A stretch of DNA of 64,000 bases from Thelephora terrestris (taxonomy: Eukaryota > Basidiomycota > Agaricomycetes > Thelephorales > Thelephoraceae): assembly GCA_015956445.1 (NCBI GenBank), contig WIUZ02000014.1, positions 620,001 to 684,000 on the forward strand, in the 5' to 3' direction. A program made the translations under genes and the position numbers. Shown piece after piece: positions 1-10,099 of the stretch (within the stretch, counting starts at the first letter, position 1; each line of letters starts with the position of its first letter). Under the pieces are notes generated by a model that was not told where the DNA came from, made no database searches, and worked only from the letters and a program-made list of their open reading frames with translations.

Positions 1-1510
1 GTAACAGTACCTCGCAGCAACAAACCATCGGCGATACCGGGAGTGTGTGACGCACAGGGGACAACTCCACTTGGGCAAGTTGGAAGGGCCGTTCGTGGAT
101 TCCATTATTCAAAGACGGTGATGCAACAGGTTTGGGCACTTGGCTTCCTGGTTGGGTGATGTTCTAAGGGTAAATCATTGCACTGAGAGAATGATCAAAT
201 CGTAGATCGTTTGGTCGATGGCAGTCACTGGTGCAACGCTTGGTATATCTATCTGGGTCCGAAGTGCTTGGAGCTGCATGCAAGGCGTAGAGGCGTAGAA
301 AAAACACAACGTGTGCAGGTGGTAAACAATTACATAGTTCCATAGGCTTCTTCTCTCCCGCTATCAACAAGCACTCATTTGAGGGGGCCACCCCTGACCT
401 TGGTCTGTTTCCCTCCGCGGTTACCATATATCGCAGCCTCAGTATAGTCCCTAGGCCACCGCATGAGGCGGGTCGAGTGAGTTGGCAATATTCGTAGCCC
501 GTGCCTCGAAATTCACGTCCCTGTACAATGTAACGTTTTGTGGACTATGAAAACCGTAACCATACTTAACCCTAGAAAGTGCTGCACGGGTCCCTTGCCG
601 CGTACCACCTGGAAACGGTAGCGTCACAGAAGCTGGGCAGAAAAGCAAACCCATACGGTGGCGGGAAATCCAGCGTCGAACATGCCAAGGATAGAGCACA
701 CACTTTGCGAGACGGAGGACCACAAGACCGCTAGAGATGATGTCGATGGACCTAAGGGCATCGAGTAGCCTGGTGTCACGGATCAGCTTCAAAACGGTGG
801 AGAATGCACGAAATATTCGCGTTGGTCCAGATCGGAATGATACTTCATAGTACGATCGACATTTGGAACATTCTTCTCCGTTGGCGACCTTCAAGAGTCA
901 TTCTGAAACCTGAAACCGAAAGCCTAACGTGCCTGGTCCAGGTGTAACACAACATCTTTTCCACCGGCGAACCTCTAGAAACACTGAACACCTCTCTCGG
1001 CACGGATTATTGTTCCACCCGCTTCAGTGTACCATATTCTGCGTCAGGACAACTGGCCTTGGAGTTTCCCGCGTGGCCGGCTCAATCTTTGAAAATGACC
1101 TCTGCACTCGCCAAAACGTCCGACAATCGTGGCGAAAGCCCTTTCACCGCGCAGTTTCTGACGCAGAATTGATAACACGGGAGGTCGTTCCGTTAGAGTG
1201 CCCGTTCGTTCACGTATGTGCTATTCGGCAAGTGAGCCCAAGAATCTGAGAGCCCTTGATTTCGAACGCAATCCAGTGGCGCGATTCCAGAAGTGTCTGA
1301 GAACACGGATCTCTTGTATTAAGTCACAAAGGTACACCTTACCCCCTCCCTGCTGATATTCACATTCCCTACCGCGATGAAACCTCCCTCAACGCCAGCG
1401 GCCACGCTAAGTTGGTGAGCTGCGCGTTTAAATGTCGAGTTCGTGGGGGCCAGAGAGGTGAACTGGTTGCTTTTCGGGGAAAGAACGGTTCCCAAAGGCA
1501 TGTACGTGAC
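1..1510. other. No recognisable gene
   Basis: I see no family I can name here. The longest open frame is 451-894 on the minus strand (147 codons). It is rich in Arg and Leu, lacks a recognisable domain, and could be an exon of an unrecognised gene or chance. The other open frames overlap each other and look like chance. The right end holds the 3' flank of the Yip1-family gene. Confidence 0.4.
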
Positions 1511-2674
1511 TTAGAAAAACATGGCCGCGGGTGTGTCGACCGATCCAGGGTCCGAAGGAGATGGGATGGGGTCTGGTGTGCCGACCTTGACAACGTAGTA
1601 GCTGAAGAACATCACTTTGAAGAGGAAGGCGACGACTATGTGGAAGAGGGCGATTGGGATGATGAATACCCTGCTCACACGCGAGTCCGCCTAGCGAAGA
1701 ATTCAATGAGATGCTACCCAAGACGTAGACGGTGCTCTGAAAGCTTACCGTTTGGAGAATGGGGTACACGTTTGCACAGATAAAGTACCCAGATATGGCG
1801 AAGCCCACTCCTGTGAGTGCCCACCTCAATATTGTGAACGGCGCAATACAGATAAGCTAGATGATCGAGGGTGATCCATCAAGTGCACGATGATAGAAAT
1901 GAGATGGACTGCAACGGACCGACACCGGTATCCAGACGAATTGCCCGTACCCCCACACAGCGATAGCCTCGATCAGACTCCATTCTCCCAACCCATAATA
2001 CCTCAGCGCAACCCACAGCAGTGCTGGCCACCCCAAACCGTAGATATAAACGAGCGCAAAAGCGGTACTCAGGAGGCTAAAATCATAGTCGATCGGTTCA
2101 TCAGAGAGGTAGGATACGATGGAGTGGGCAAGGGAGGAGAAAACGTAGAGGCAGAATATGAGAGTTGTTAATGTCCAAAAGGGACCGTATAGGTCTGCAG
2201 CTGGCGTCAGGTGAGCGGAAAGGTATGAAGGAGACCAGGGGAGGAGTGTTGTGTAGCAACGTTTGAGGACCTGGTCATGATGTGAGGGGATCGATGAGAC
2301 GAAACCGAGAATACGAGCGGACCGTAGATGTGTCCACATCGAAGTACTGTTGATAGTACTCTAGGCTCCAGAACGCACTCTTGGCGTTCGCGTCTCGGAA
2401 TCCTGGAAGACGTCAGCGAACGGCGACGTTGAACAGTTCAGGTTTCCGCACCTGGGCCGCTTCCACCTCCCAACGCAGTTGAATCGTTCCCAGAGTTCGG
2501 GTGGTAAGCTGCAGCAGCATCAGCTGAATGCCCGGATACGGCCTGAATTGTCTCGTACACTGAAACTGCAATCTCTCGGGGCCTTCTTCTATCCTCTGTG
2601 AACCAGGATCAGGACGCGATGGTCATAAGAGAGTCGCCGCCAACCTCATCGGCCTCGATTTGAACGTAAGCCAT
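1511..2674 (-). CDS. Yip1-domain Golgi membrane protein (YIPF1/2-like)
   Basis: Yip1-family proteins are multi-pass membrane proteins of the Golgi that bind Rab GTPases and shape vesicle traffic. The reading starts at the ATG at 2674 (MAYVQIEADEVGG). The family's entry motif FWSLEYYQQYFDVDT lies near 2390, followed by DLYGPFW and four to five hydrophobic segments: CLYVFSSLAHSIV, STAFALVYIYGLGWPALLW, IEAIAVWGYGQFVWIP, ALTGVGFAISGYFI, and a last one ending FKVMFFSYYVV. The stop is TAA at 1511. Introns are needed between the start exon and the Gly/Ser-rich linker, before FRDANAKSAFW, inside FDVDT/VLKR (donor GTCCGC, weak), after the third segment, and before the last segment. Frame is kept through all joins and the order of segments matches the family. 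The divergent next gene is about 1 kb away. I am sure of the family, less of the exact exon edges. Confidence 0.85.
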
Positions 2675-3665
2675 AGGGAGTGCTATCACCCAATAGAGGA
2701 GGCGGTGAAATTACAAGGTGCCCGTACGGGAGAGTAGAGTGGTGGACAGTGGGATTGAGTGATCGACTTCGGTTAACACGTCACTGCGACGCGTTCGTCA
2801 TTTCTTTGCTCCCATCGTTTTGGGCCTGTGCTTGAGTTGGTCGTTGTGCTCACCCGCTAACACATAAAACCCGAACCCGGTAATCTGATGTGGATTTTTT
2901 TTACCAACTCATGTCCGCACCGCACGTTCAATAGTCTGGGTTTCAACCCACACTCTGTACTCTCTCCCCTTCTGCCTCTGGGTGGTCATTTAATAACCGC
3001 AACGTTGGGACTCGTGGCCATATCGCACGAGGCTCCAGCTTCTCTCGACCCCTACGCGCCCCCCACGCTCAAATGCCTCAGTCAATCTGGATGCGATATG
3101 CCGAGGCTATCACCACCGATGACCAGGTCACCGACGCGGCTAGGCAAATTGGAGATCGCCCCCAGCGACCAATGCAATTTCGAAATCTCTGACCCCAGAT
3201 ATCATTGCGGAGGGGCCTCTATCCGTGGAGAGGAGCGAAGTTCTTGACAGACAATCGGCCTTATTCAATTTCTTGCCTGGGGATCTGATTCGAGTGACCG
3301 TCTTCCCATTCACTCCTCATGACTAGTGCGGGCTTTGACATGTGGCCGGACATTAATGACCTCGGACAGTTCCATGGACTCCTCGTTCTATCCGAGTATT
3401 CCAGGCATGAACCCATTGCGGCGTCACAAGCATTTCCGTGGAAAAGAACAAGTTACTCTGGTTAATTGGTTGCCATTCAAACTGTCGTCTTCACATTGGA
3501 TCACTCACGCGGTATCATTGAGGTCTATTTCAATAAAGCACGGCCTCACCCTTCTCATGCGCACGATCGTCGCCGCTTGCGTACGGGTCCATTTAACACG
3601 AGAGTCACGACATACCAGATATTCTATAGTTCCATCTGTCAACTTCTTTCCTCTGCTCTATCGGA
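2675..3665. other. Intergenic, divergent upstream region
   Basis: About 1 kb between the starts of the Yip1-family gene (minus) and the GTPase gene (plus). It probably holds both promoters. Open frames here (for example 2888-3247) have no recognisable domain and I do not call them. Confidence 0.5.
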
Positions 3666-5589
3666 ATGACCAGCTTGAACGAAAGTCCTGAAACGACTAG
3701 GGAGGAACCGTACTCAACGCGCCCCGACGTTTGTCCACAGGCGATACCAACAGGGACGTCGGAACGCTCCTCAGCTGGGGCCGCTACACAACACACTGAG
3801 GTAACATTCAACTGTGTCGTCAGCGAGGTAAAATGAGACTCATATATACTTGGCAGGAGAAAGGGGATGTCCCGGAGGTTGCCATCGCGTTGGTGTCTCA
3901 TTGCGTCCGCTTTGATCATTTCCGTTACTCACATGTAATGCGTCCCCGGCTCCGCTCCTCATCGACTTGCGACCACCTGCAAATCCGTTCAACAGCATCA
4001 TGGGCCCAACGGGAAGCGGAAAGTCTACTGTGCGTTTGTCTCGGCTCGATACCAGATTACCAAGCGAGCTCATCGTGCCTGTCCCACGGTTCAAACAGTT
4101 CACTAATCTCGTCAGCGGGTCCAAGCTCGATGTCAGTGGAGGACTACGATCTTGCACGGACGTGGTACAAGCCGCAGGCGATTTCTATCTCGATGGTCGT
4201 CGTGTCACTTTGATTGACACTCCCGGGTTCGACGATACAACAAGAAGCGACACAGACGTTCTCAAATCGATTGCACTCTTCCTTGAAACCTCGTAAGTGA
4301 GGCTCGGGCCCGGTCTTCAGGGAATGTTGATTACAACTTCCTCGCGAAAATACCCCACATACAGATACAAACAGGGTACCAAACTCGCCGGTGTCCTTTA
4401 CTTCCACCGGATCTCAGATTTCAAGATGACTGGGTTATCGAGGAAGAACTTCAATATGTTCCGAAAACTCTGCGGCGACAACACTCTCGAGAACATCGTC
4501 ATTGTCACCAACATGTGGGGAGAAGTTGACCCCCAGACCGGTGACAAGCGGGAGGCAGAACTGATGAGGGAGGATATTTTCTTCAAGCCCGTTCTTGAAA
4601 AGGGTGCCAAGATGGCTAGGCACGAGAACACCGTCCACTCTGCGGAAACCATCATCCGTCTCATTCTCAACAACCACCCCTTACCGCTGCGGATCCAAGA
4701 GGAGCTTGTCGATGGGCACATGGATCTTTCCGAGACCAGCGCTGGGGAGGAGTTGAATCGGGAAATCAACGCCAAAATCGGGAGACTCCAGGAAGATGTG
4801 CGCTTCCTCAAGGAGGAAATGGAGCAGGCAAGGAAGGAGAAGGATGAACAGGCGAGGAGGGAACTTGACATTGAGATCAAGAAGTTGCAGAGGGAAGTCG
4901 AGAGGTTCCAGAACGATGCCAGGCGGTTGGGATCCGATTACAAGAAGGAGAAGGAGAGGCTTGAAGCACGTCTCAAGCAGGTGGAATCCGAGGGGAGGGA
5001 GGAGGTGGATCGCATCAGGGCCCAGTACCATCAACAAACCGACGAGAATAAGAGGCTTGAAGCCCGTCTCGAGCAGACGAGGGAGGAGGTGGATTGCATT
5101 AGGGCCCAACACCGGCAACAGACCGAGGAGAATGAGTGGCTTCAAACCCGTCTCGAGCAGGTGGAATCGGAGGGGAGGGAGGAGGCGGATCGCATTAAGG
5201 CCCAGTACCAGCAACAAACCGACGAAAATGAGAGGCTTGAAGTCCGTCTCGAGCAGGCGAGGGAAGAAGTGGCTCGCATGAGGGCCCAGTACCAGCAAAA
5301 GACCGACGAGAATGAGAGGCTCGAAGCCCGTCTCGAGCAGGCGAGGGAGGAGGTGGATCGCGTTGGAGCTCACTACCAGCAACAGATTGACGAGCTAAAC
5401 AGCGCCCTTCAGTCAAATGCCGAATCTTCGGAGCAGGAGAAAGCTTCATTGCGCAACGACATTCAAATACTCTCCAGGAAGCTACTTGTTAAGGGTGTCG
5501 GGCTGTTAGGACCTGGCGGGGCCTCAATTGATCGCTTCATCGCGAGGCCTTTTTTCGACCATTTAGACAAATGGGCCGTTAAGGGTTAA
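3666..5589 (+). CDS. P-loop GTPase with long coiled-coil tail
   Basis: This is a G-domain protein of the AIG1/septin-like P-loop class common in Agaricomycetes; its cellular role is unknown. The Walker A motif IMGPTGSGKST ends at about 4029 and is followed by an intron to about 4093. The next exon carries the switch/G3 motif LIDTPGFDDT near 4210, then an intron (4294 to about 4370), then the G4-like motif VTNMWGEVD. After about 4740 the protein is one long coiled coil rich in Glu, Arg, Gln and Lys, built partly of 28-residue repeats, and it ends with a short globular tail. The start at 3666 is the best upstream ATG, but at least one further intron is needed between it and Walker A, so the N-terminus is uncertain. 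The 3' half is duplicated downstream, and a decayed relative of the G domain lies near 33 kb. Confidence 0.75.
5000..5393 (+). repeat. 84-96 bp coding tandem repeat in coiled coil
   Basis: Four and a half units begin near 5000, 5081, 5177, 5261 and 5345. Most are 84 bp; the second carries a 12-bp longer linker (VESE). Each encodes EEVDRIRAQYQQQTDENERL-like heptads. Units are multiples of three, so copy-number change keeps the frame. The downstream duplicate copy has only one such unit. Confidence 0.85.
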
Positions 5590-5884
5590 GGGAGGTCGTC
5601 TCTTGTAGGATAGGCGTAGCTTTTACGACCGTGTATTGCCCCATAATTTTCTTGCGGCACAATTATCCGCACCTTTCGATATTTTACTGGGCCACTACAT
5701 AACATATATACGTTGAAGCTGAAGCCAGCCATCGGGCATGGTGGGTCTGGACTAAGATTCGCACCAGGAATTGCCACTTACCCGTTGGGCGGTCCAAGCC
5801 TGTATCGCTGTGTATTTCGCTCATGTAAAATGACCCGAATTTCACACGAAATGCCCCGGTTTCGCATGAGCGAAGTAACAAAAT

Positions 5885-6138
5885 CAAGGGCCACTCGCTA
5901 ATCCAAGGTTTCGGAGTCCTCCTACGGCGCTTACTACAGAAGCCCTGTGACGCATTCGAGATCTGGGAATTTAGATCACCCTTCCCCGAAGCTTTCTTTA
6001 GCTTTAGACGGCGGCATGTTGGCTCTCATTTGGCCAGGGTTTTAAGGGACGGCGAGGCTGAGGTTGAAGAGGTATCCGAGGGAGCAGTTCTCGGTGTTGG
6101 CCATTCAGGTATTCCTATTAGAGTGATGGCCGTTTGCG
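5885..6138 (-). pseudogene. Decayed 3' fragment of SZRD1-like gene
   Basis: This stretch matches, with gaps, the last coding part of the SUZ-domain gene at 6778-7100. Matches include the block encoding its end, the CCAGGGTTTT block and the GAGGTTGAAGAGGTAT block. It has deletions that destroy the frame. It lies in the first copy of the segmental duplication and is joined directly to the coiled-coil fragment of the second copy. Confidence 0.65.
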
Positions 6139-6140
6139 GG

Positions 6141-6648
6141 TGCTGGCGAGGAGTTGAATCGGGAAATCAACGCCCAAATTAGAGGACATCAGGAAGAAAT
6201 GCGTTTGCTCAAGGAGGAGCTGGAGCAGGCAATAAAGGATGAAAATGAAGAGACAAAGAGGGAGCTCGAGACCGAGACCAAGAGGGTGCAGAGGGAAATC
6301 GAAAGGTTCCAGAACGACGCCAGGCGATTGGAATCCGACTACAAGAGCGAGAAGGGGAAGCTTGAATCCCGTCTCGTGCAGATGGAATTGGAGGCGAGGG
6401 AAGAGGCGGATCGCATTGCAGCCGAGTGCCAGCGACAGGTCGACGAGCTGAGGAGCGCCCTTCAATCAAGTGCCGAAGCTTCGGAGAGGGAGAAAGCCGA
6501 AATGCTCGAGCAAATCGACCAACTCTCCAGGAGGGGTGCTCGTGCCCAGGCTTTCGGTCCGGCGGGACACGGGGTTTTCTCAATGATTGGGGCCATCCTA
6601 GACCAGCCCATCCCTCTGCGCAACGGCCTTGCCTCTTTCCTTCGATAA
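6141..6648 (+). pseudogene. Truncated GTPase-gene copy, coiled coil only
   Basis: The open frame matches the C-terminal half of the gene at 3666-5589 from the NREIN block through the coiled coil to a diverged tail. It has no G domain and only one copy of the 28-residue repeat. The frame is open for about 165 codons, but the aligned beginning is TTG in the middle of the parent protein. The first in-frame ATG is near 6199. The upstream sequence is a fragment of another gene, so it has no obvious promoter. I read it as a non-functional duplicate, though the long open frame leaves a small chance that it is expressed as a free coiled coil. Confidence 0.65.
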
Positions 6649-6777
6649 GCATGTTAGCTTGACCCTTTGTATTTCGCCCATGTAAAACAATCCGAACTTC
6701 ACACAAAATAACCCAGCACCCTATCAGGACTTTAACCCCGCATGAGCAAAGCGACAACGCAAAAGAACCCTCGCCTT

Positions 6778-7300
6778 TCAAGGATTCGGAGGCCTCCTAC
6801 TACGCTTGTTGCCGAATCCCTGTGACACATTCGAGTTCGAACCATCTGTTTGTGGTCCAGCAGGATTACGGGTAATATTTGAGACGGGTTTAGGTGGCGG
6901 CGTTCGGGTCTTTGGATCATCCTGCCCTGAAGCTTTGGAGGGTCCCCCAAATATACGCTCCCTGGCTTCTTGGTATCTCGCCTCCCGTTCTGCCAGGGTT
7001 TTGTTATCCAACGAGGGTGAGGTTGAGGAGGTATTTGAGGGAGTACTCGTCGGCGTCGGCCGTTTCAGTATTTTCATTGGAGCTTGGATGACCGTTGACG
7101 GGGGTGGAGAAATGACCGTGGTCGAGATTGATGGCCTCGAAATCATGAGTTGTGGCATCGGAGACTTTGTGTTCCTAACCACACATCTCAATCAATCCCC
7201 GCCGAGGGGAGGAAGGGTCAGCGTACGCGGTTTCCCAGATTTTCTGACTGTCCGTCTCTTCTTCTTCATCGTCATCATCCCAGTCGTCTGGGACGCGCAT
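6778..7300 (-). CDS. SUZ/SUZ-C domain protein (SZRD1-like)
   Basis: SUZ domains bind RNA and are found in mRNA-regulating proteins; SZRD1 is a small conserved protein of this class. The start is the ATG at 7300 (MRVPDDWDDDDEEEE), matching the acidic, Trp-containing N-terminus of SZRD1. An intron (GTACGC to TTAG, about 7190-7247) joins WETA to NTKSPMPQ. Then come the MKILKRPTP block, the SUZ core LAEREARYQEARERIFG, and a SUZ-C-like end with NITRNPAGP and SQGFGNKR. The stop is at 6778. Length, about 150 residues, fits the family. Its 3' end was copied into the neighbouring duplication. It is divergent from the KPWE-domain gene with 435 bp between the start codons. Confidence 0.8.
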
Positions 7301-7735
7301 AGATTTCGATTTCGCCTGAGCCAGGTTCAGCGAAGCGTCACCGTGAGCCTGCGGACCGGCCAAGTTCAAGGTCACGACCCAGCAAAAAAAGGACGAGACG
7401 AGAGGACTGCCTCATACAGATGCTGATGTGGGTTGTTGTCCCCACGGATTTGGGGTGTTGTTTGAGTCGACGGTGGGCATGGCGGTGACGAGGAGGGAAC
7501 GAATCCAGAGCAGATGACGCCAAGGGAAGACGCAAGGCGATCGCCAGAAGAATGAAGGGCGCTTCTCGATCACATCTCTCTCGTCTCCTCCCTCTCATGC
7601 GAATGTCTTTGGGGCGCCCGCGAATTTGCTCGGCTGGCAGTCTTCAAGGTACTTATTGACTTGTTCACCTACGGGACGATCTCGGAGACCGAAGGAGGAA
7701 TTTGCTATCCCCTCCCCTCTTCGACAATCGGAAAC
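7301..7735. promoter_or_regulatory. Shared divergent promoter region
   Basis: 435 bp lie between the start codons of the SZRD1-like gene (minus) and the KPWE-domain gene (plus). Any core promoters for both must sit here. I see no motif I can name with confidence. Confidence 0.4.
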
Positions 7736-8406
7736 ATGACTACAACGGACTCAAAGCAAAGAGAGATCGCAGAAGCTTACAACAGTTTCTCGTTTACCAC
7801 TGATCAGGAGTACCAAGTCAGTAATAAACGCGGTTCCAGACTCCTGTAGGGTCACTGACGCTCTCAACCCTTCTTCCACTTACAGGCGGGCCTGCAAAGG
7901 ATCCTCTCGAGCGACGCCTTCAACAACAAATCTGATGCGGAAAAAGAGAACGCACTGAGGCTATCTCGCGTTTTCTATTTCAATAAGTACGTGGAGATCT
8001 CTCCCTCTTTCACTTCTCCATTCTGCTCTCAGTCGCTTTCCCACTCCCCCGTGTCACATCCCGGCTTTTCACTCTGGATCTGAAACTTTGCAGAGTCACT
8101 GGGAATTCGCTCACGTTGGAAGATGCATTGGGTTTCGATTCCGATCTCATCCGTCGAACCGACCAACTGCACCAAACAGAAACCGGGGAGGAAGCCCGCA
8201 CGCTGACGTTTGCCGAACTCAAAGCGCTTATTGAACAGGGAAAGACCGATGACATCCCAAACAACAAGACAATCCCAAACGTCCTCAACGTCAGTCCATT
8301 CATTCCTCGGGTAAGCCATAACCCCAGCACTAAGCCTCATGCATTACAGGAAGCTCCCGCAAGCGAGAGTGTGGGGCAGATAAGAAAGAAGCCATGGGAA
8401 ACATAA
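7736..8406 (+). CDS. KPWE-domain protein, PEX14-like/PEX39-like
   Basis: KPWE-domain proteins include a domain annotated as PEX14-like and the small family of human C6orf226, reported to act with PEX7 in peroxisomal import. The protein starts MTTTDSKQREIAEAYNSF and runs through four exons: EYQ/AGLQRILSSDAF, VFYFNK/VTGNSLTLED, FIPR/EAPASES. It ends IRKKPWET followed by TAA at 8406. All three introns have good donors (GTCAGT, GTACGT, GTAAGC) and keep frame. The family signature is seen as LTFAELKALIEQGKTDDIP followed by a Pro/Asn-rich stretch and the terminal KKPWE. Total length is about 145 residues. A soluble role at the peroxisome is inferred from the family. Its 3' end faces zuotin only 45 bp away. 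Confidence 0.8.
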
Positions 8407-8451
8407 TAACGACTGTCGACAAACTCTGCCATCTTGCCATCACGAGGCAGC

Positions 8452-9909
8452 TTACTGATCTGCCGCGGCCCGTGCAGCTCTACGAGCCTTCTTTGCCGCG
8501 TTGGCAGCCGCGGCTTTGTCTTTCTTTGCTTGCTCCCGAGCCACCTACAATGTCGTGAGTTCAGTCGAAACAGTAGGAATGCAGCAAACAAACCTTCTCT
8601 TCCTCCTCCTTCTTCTTAGCCTCCTCTTCGGCCCTCTTTTTTTCCTCTTCTTCCTTCGCTTTCTGGCTCTGAGGAGTACCAGCTTTACCCCTCTTTTTCG
8701 CGTCTCTCGCTTCTTTCTCTTCCTGCTTTATCCTTTTAATGCGGGGGTCGAGGCCGAGGCACGTGTCTACGATGCCACGCAACCGAGCTATGTCTTCCCT
8801 TTTTCGGCGAGCTCTCTCCGTTTTATTCTTCTTTTCCGTGTACCGCTTGTCGTCCCGACTGAGGGATCTATTGTCAGCCTTCGCGAGACTTGAGAACGAT
8901 GAATGTGTTCGTACTTGTCACTCCCTTCATTGATCTCTTTGTCCAAATACTCAAAACTCCTCCAGCTGTCGAAGTTGTACCAGAAATTGTAGAACCCTTC
9001 GACCTCTTCCTTTGGGGCATCGACGGATCCTAAGAGCGGAACGGGCTTCACCTTGCTGAACCGAGCCTCACGCTCGAACACGGGGCCGAAAGCTTTAAAG
9101 AACGCATTGGAATCCTTCCCTTTCATCTGGGCAGCTGTGGGGTCGTCCTCCTCGAGAGATAGATAATACGGGTCAACTGAATCGAATTGCCGGCGACGCT
9201 CTGGATTTGTGAGGACGTCCATGGCCTTTTGAATGCATTTGAAAAACGCGTCGTCGTTAGTCTCGCCGGCGATGGTTGCCTTTTTATCGGGGTGATGTTT
9301 AAGCACTTTCTTCCGATCTGGAGCGGTACATCAGCAACGTGAGCGGCAAGTTGGGAAGACGTAAATCAGGTTCAAAAATGCTGGCGAATCGGAGTGATGT
9401 GTCACGTACGAGCTATTTTGATCTGGTCGTTGGTGGCTTTATACCGGAGGTGGGAGAGGCCGAGGACCGCATAGTGATCTTGTTTCTTTGTGTAACAGAG
9501 GTGAAAAAGATGACGAGGGCTCCTTTGTAATTTTGAGAGGATAATACCTTCCACTCCTTTGGATCGAGGGATAAGAGGACCTCATCTTCTTCCTCATCTC
9601 CAACGCCAAGATCGTCGATTATTTCATCCGATGAGGAACCACCTCGATTTCGCTCTTCTTCGTGCTTGTCGTGAGCTTCAAAGGTGAGATCATGGACTTT
9701 TCTGCGGACGTGCGCAAGGTAAGCTGGTCCGACAGGAAACAGCTTCCGTTCCACCAAAGCTTTTTATTCCGAATCAAACTTTTCAGCGCGGAAACCCGAA
9801 AACATGAGACAAGGACCAACTCACGAGAGATGGATTTGCCAGAATCCGGAGGCGCAGACCAATTTTGCGGCAGAGGCGGTGGTACAATCGGAAGATGGAT
9901 TGTGGCCAT
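8452..9909 (-). CDS. ZUO1: Zuotin, ribosome-associated J-protein
   Basis: Zuotin (DNAJC2/Zuo1) works with Ssz1 at the ribosome exit tunnel to stimulate Ssb-type Hsp70. The ATG is at 9909 (MATIHLPIVPPPLPQNW). Next come an acidic linker, the J domain (DHYAVLGLSHLRYKA, the HPD motif in LKHHPDKK, near 9290), the zuotin homology region (EGFYNFWYNFDSWRSFEYLD), and a highly charged helical region rich in Lys/Glu and Ala/Arg. The reading stops at TAA (8452) just after ARAAADQ. Introns have clear donors, for example GTGAGT in the first. What is odd is that the C-terminal four-helix bundle of yeast Zuo1 is not seen. Either it is missing, or a splice at the GTAAG that overlaps the stop leads elsewhere, but the facing gene ends only 45 bp away. 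Confidence 0.9.
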
Positions 9910-10099
9910 GGCTTACGTCGAGAAAAAAAGGATTAAAAACGATAATTACAAGCGCCAGAAAACGTGCAGCAGGGTTGGAGGATCGGAGAAATTCCTTCGG
10001 CGCTAGATTGTTCAATTCACGCGTGACAAGCGCGTAACGTAACGAGTTCAACTCCTTCAATCATCAATTCAAAGGGGCGATGAAAGGACTTGCGCAGGC
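9910..10099. promoter_or_regulatory. Compact divergent promoter
   Basis: Only 190 bp separate the start codons of zuotin (minus) and the exonuclease gene (plus), so this must carry both core promoters. No specific motif is recognised. Confidence 0.45.

Larger units (their letters stand above)
4735..7100. repeat. Tandem segmental duplication, two diverged copies
   Basis: The stretch from about 4735 to 6138 is repeated from about 6139 to 7100. Both copies open with the same coiled-coil coding sequence (GGCGAGGAGTTGAATCGGG in the second). Both then carry the shared spacer (CATGTAAAA near 5822 and 6679, CGCATGAGC near 5864 and 6742) and then the 3' end of the SUZ-protein gene (CTCCTAC near 5917 and 6794). 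Length differs because the coiled-coil repeat number and small deletions differ. The join lies at about 6138-6141. Confidence 0.8.

Noticed and set aside
4681-5382. Minus-strand open frame of 233 codons rich in Leu and Pro
   Set aside because: It is the antisense shadow of the repetitive coiled-coil coding sequence; low-complexity repeats give open frames on the other strand.
5000-5393. CRISPR-like array
   Set aside because: The regular units have no distinct spacers, are coding, and the genome is fungal.
6154-6648. Independent coiled-coil gene
   Set aside because: It starts in the middle of a duplicated coding region without ATG, promoter or the G domain. Treated as a pseudogene.
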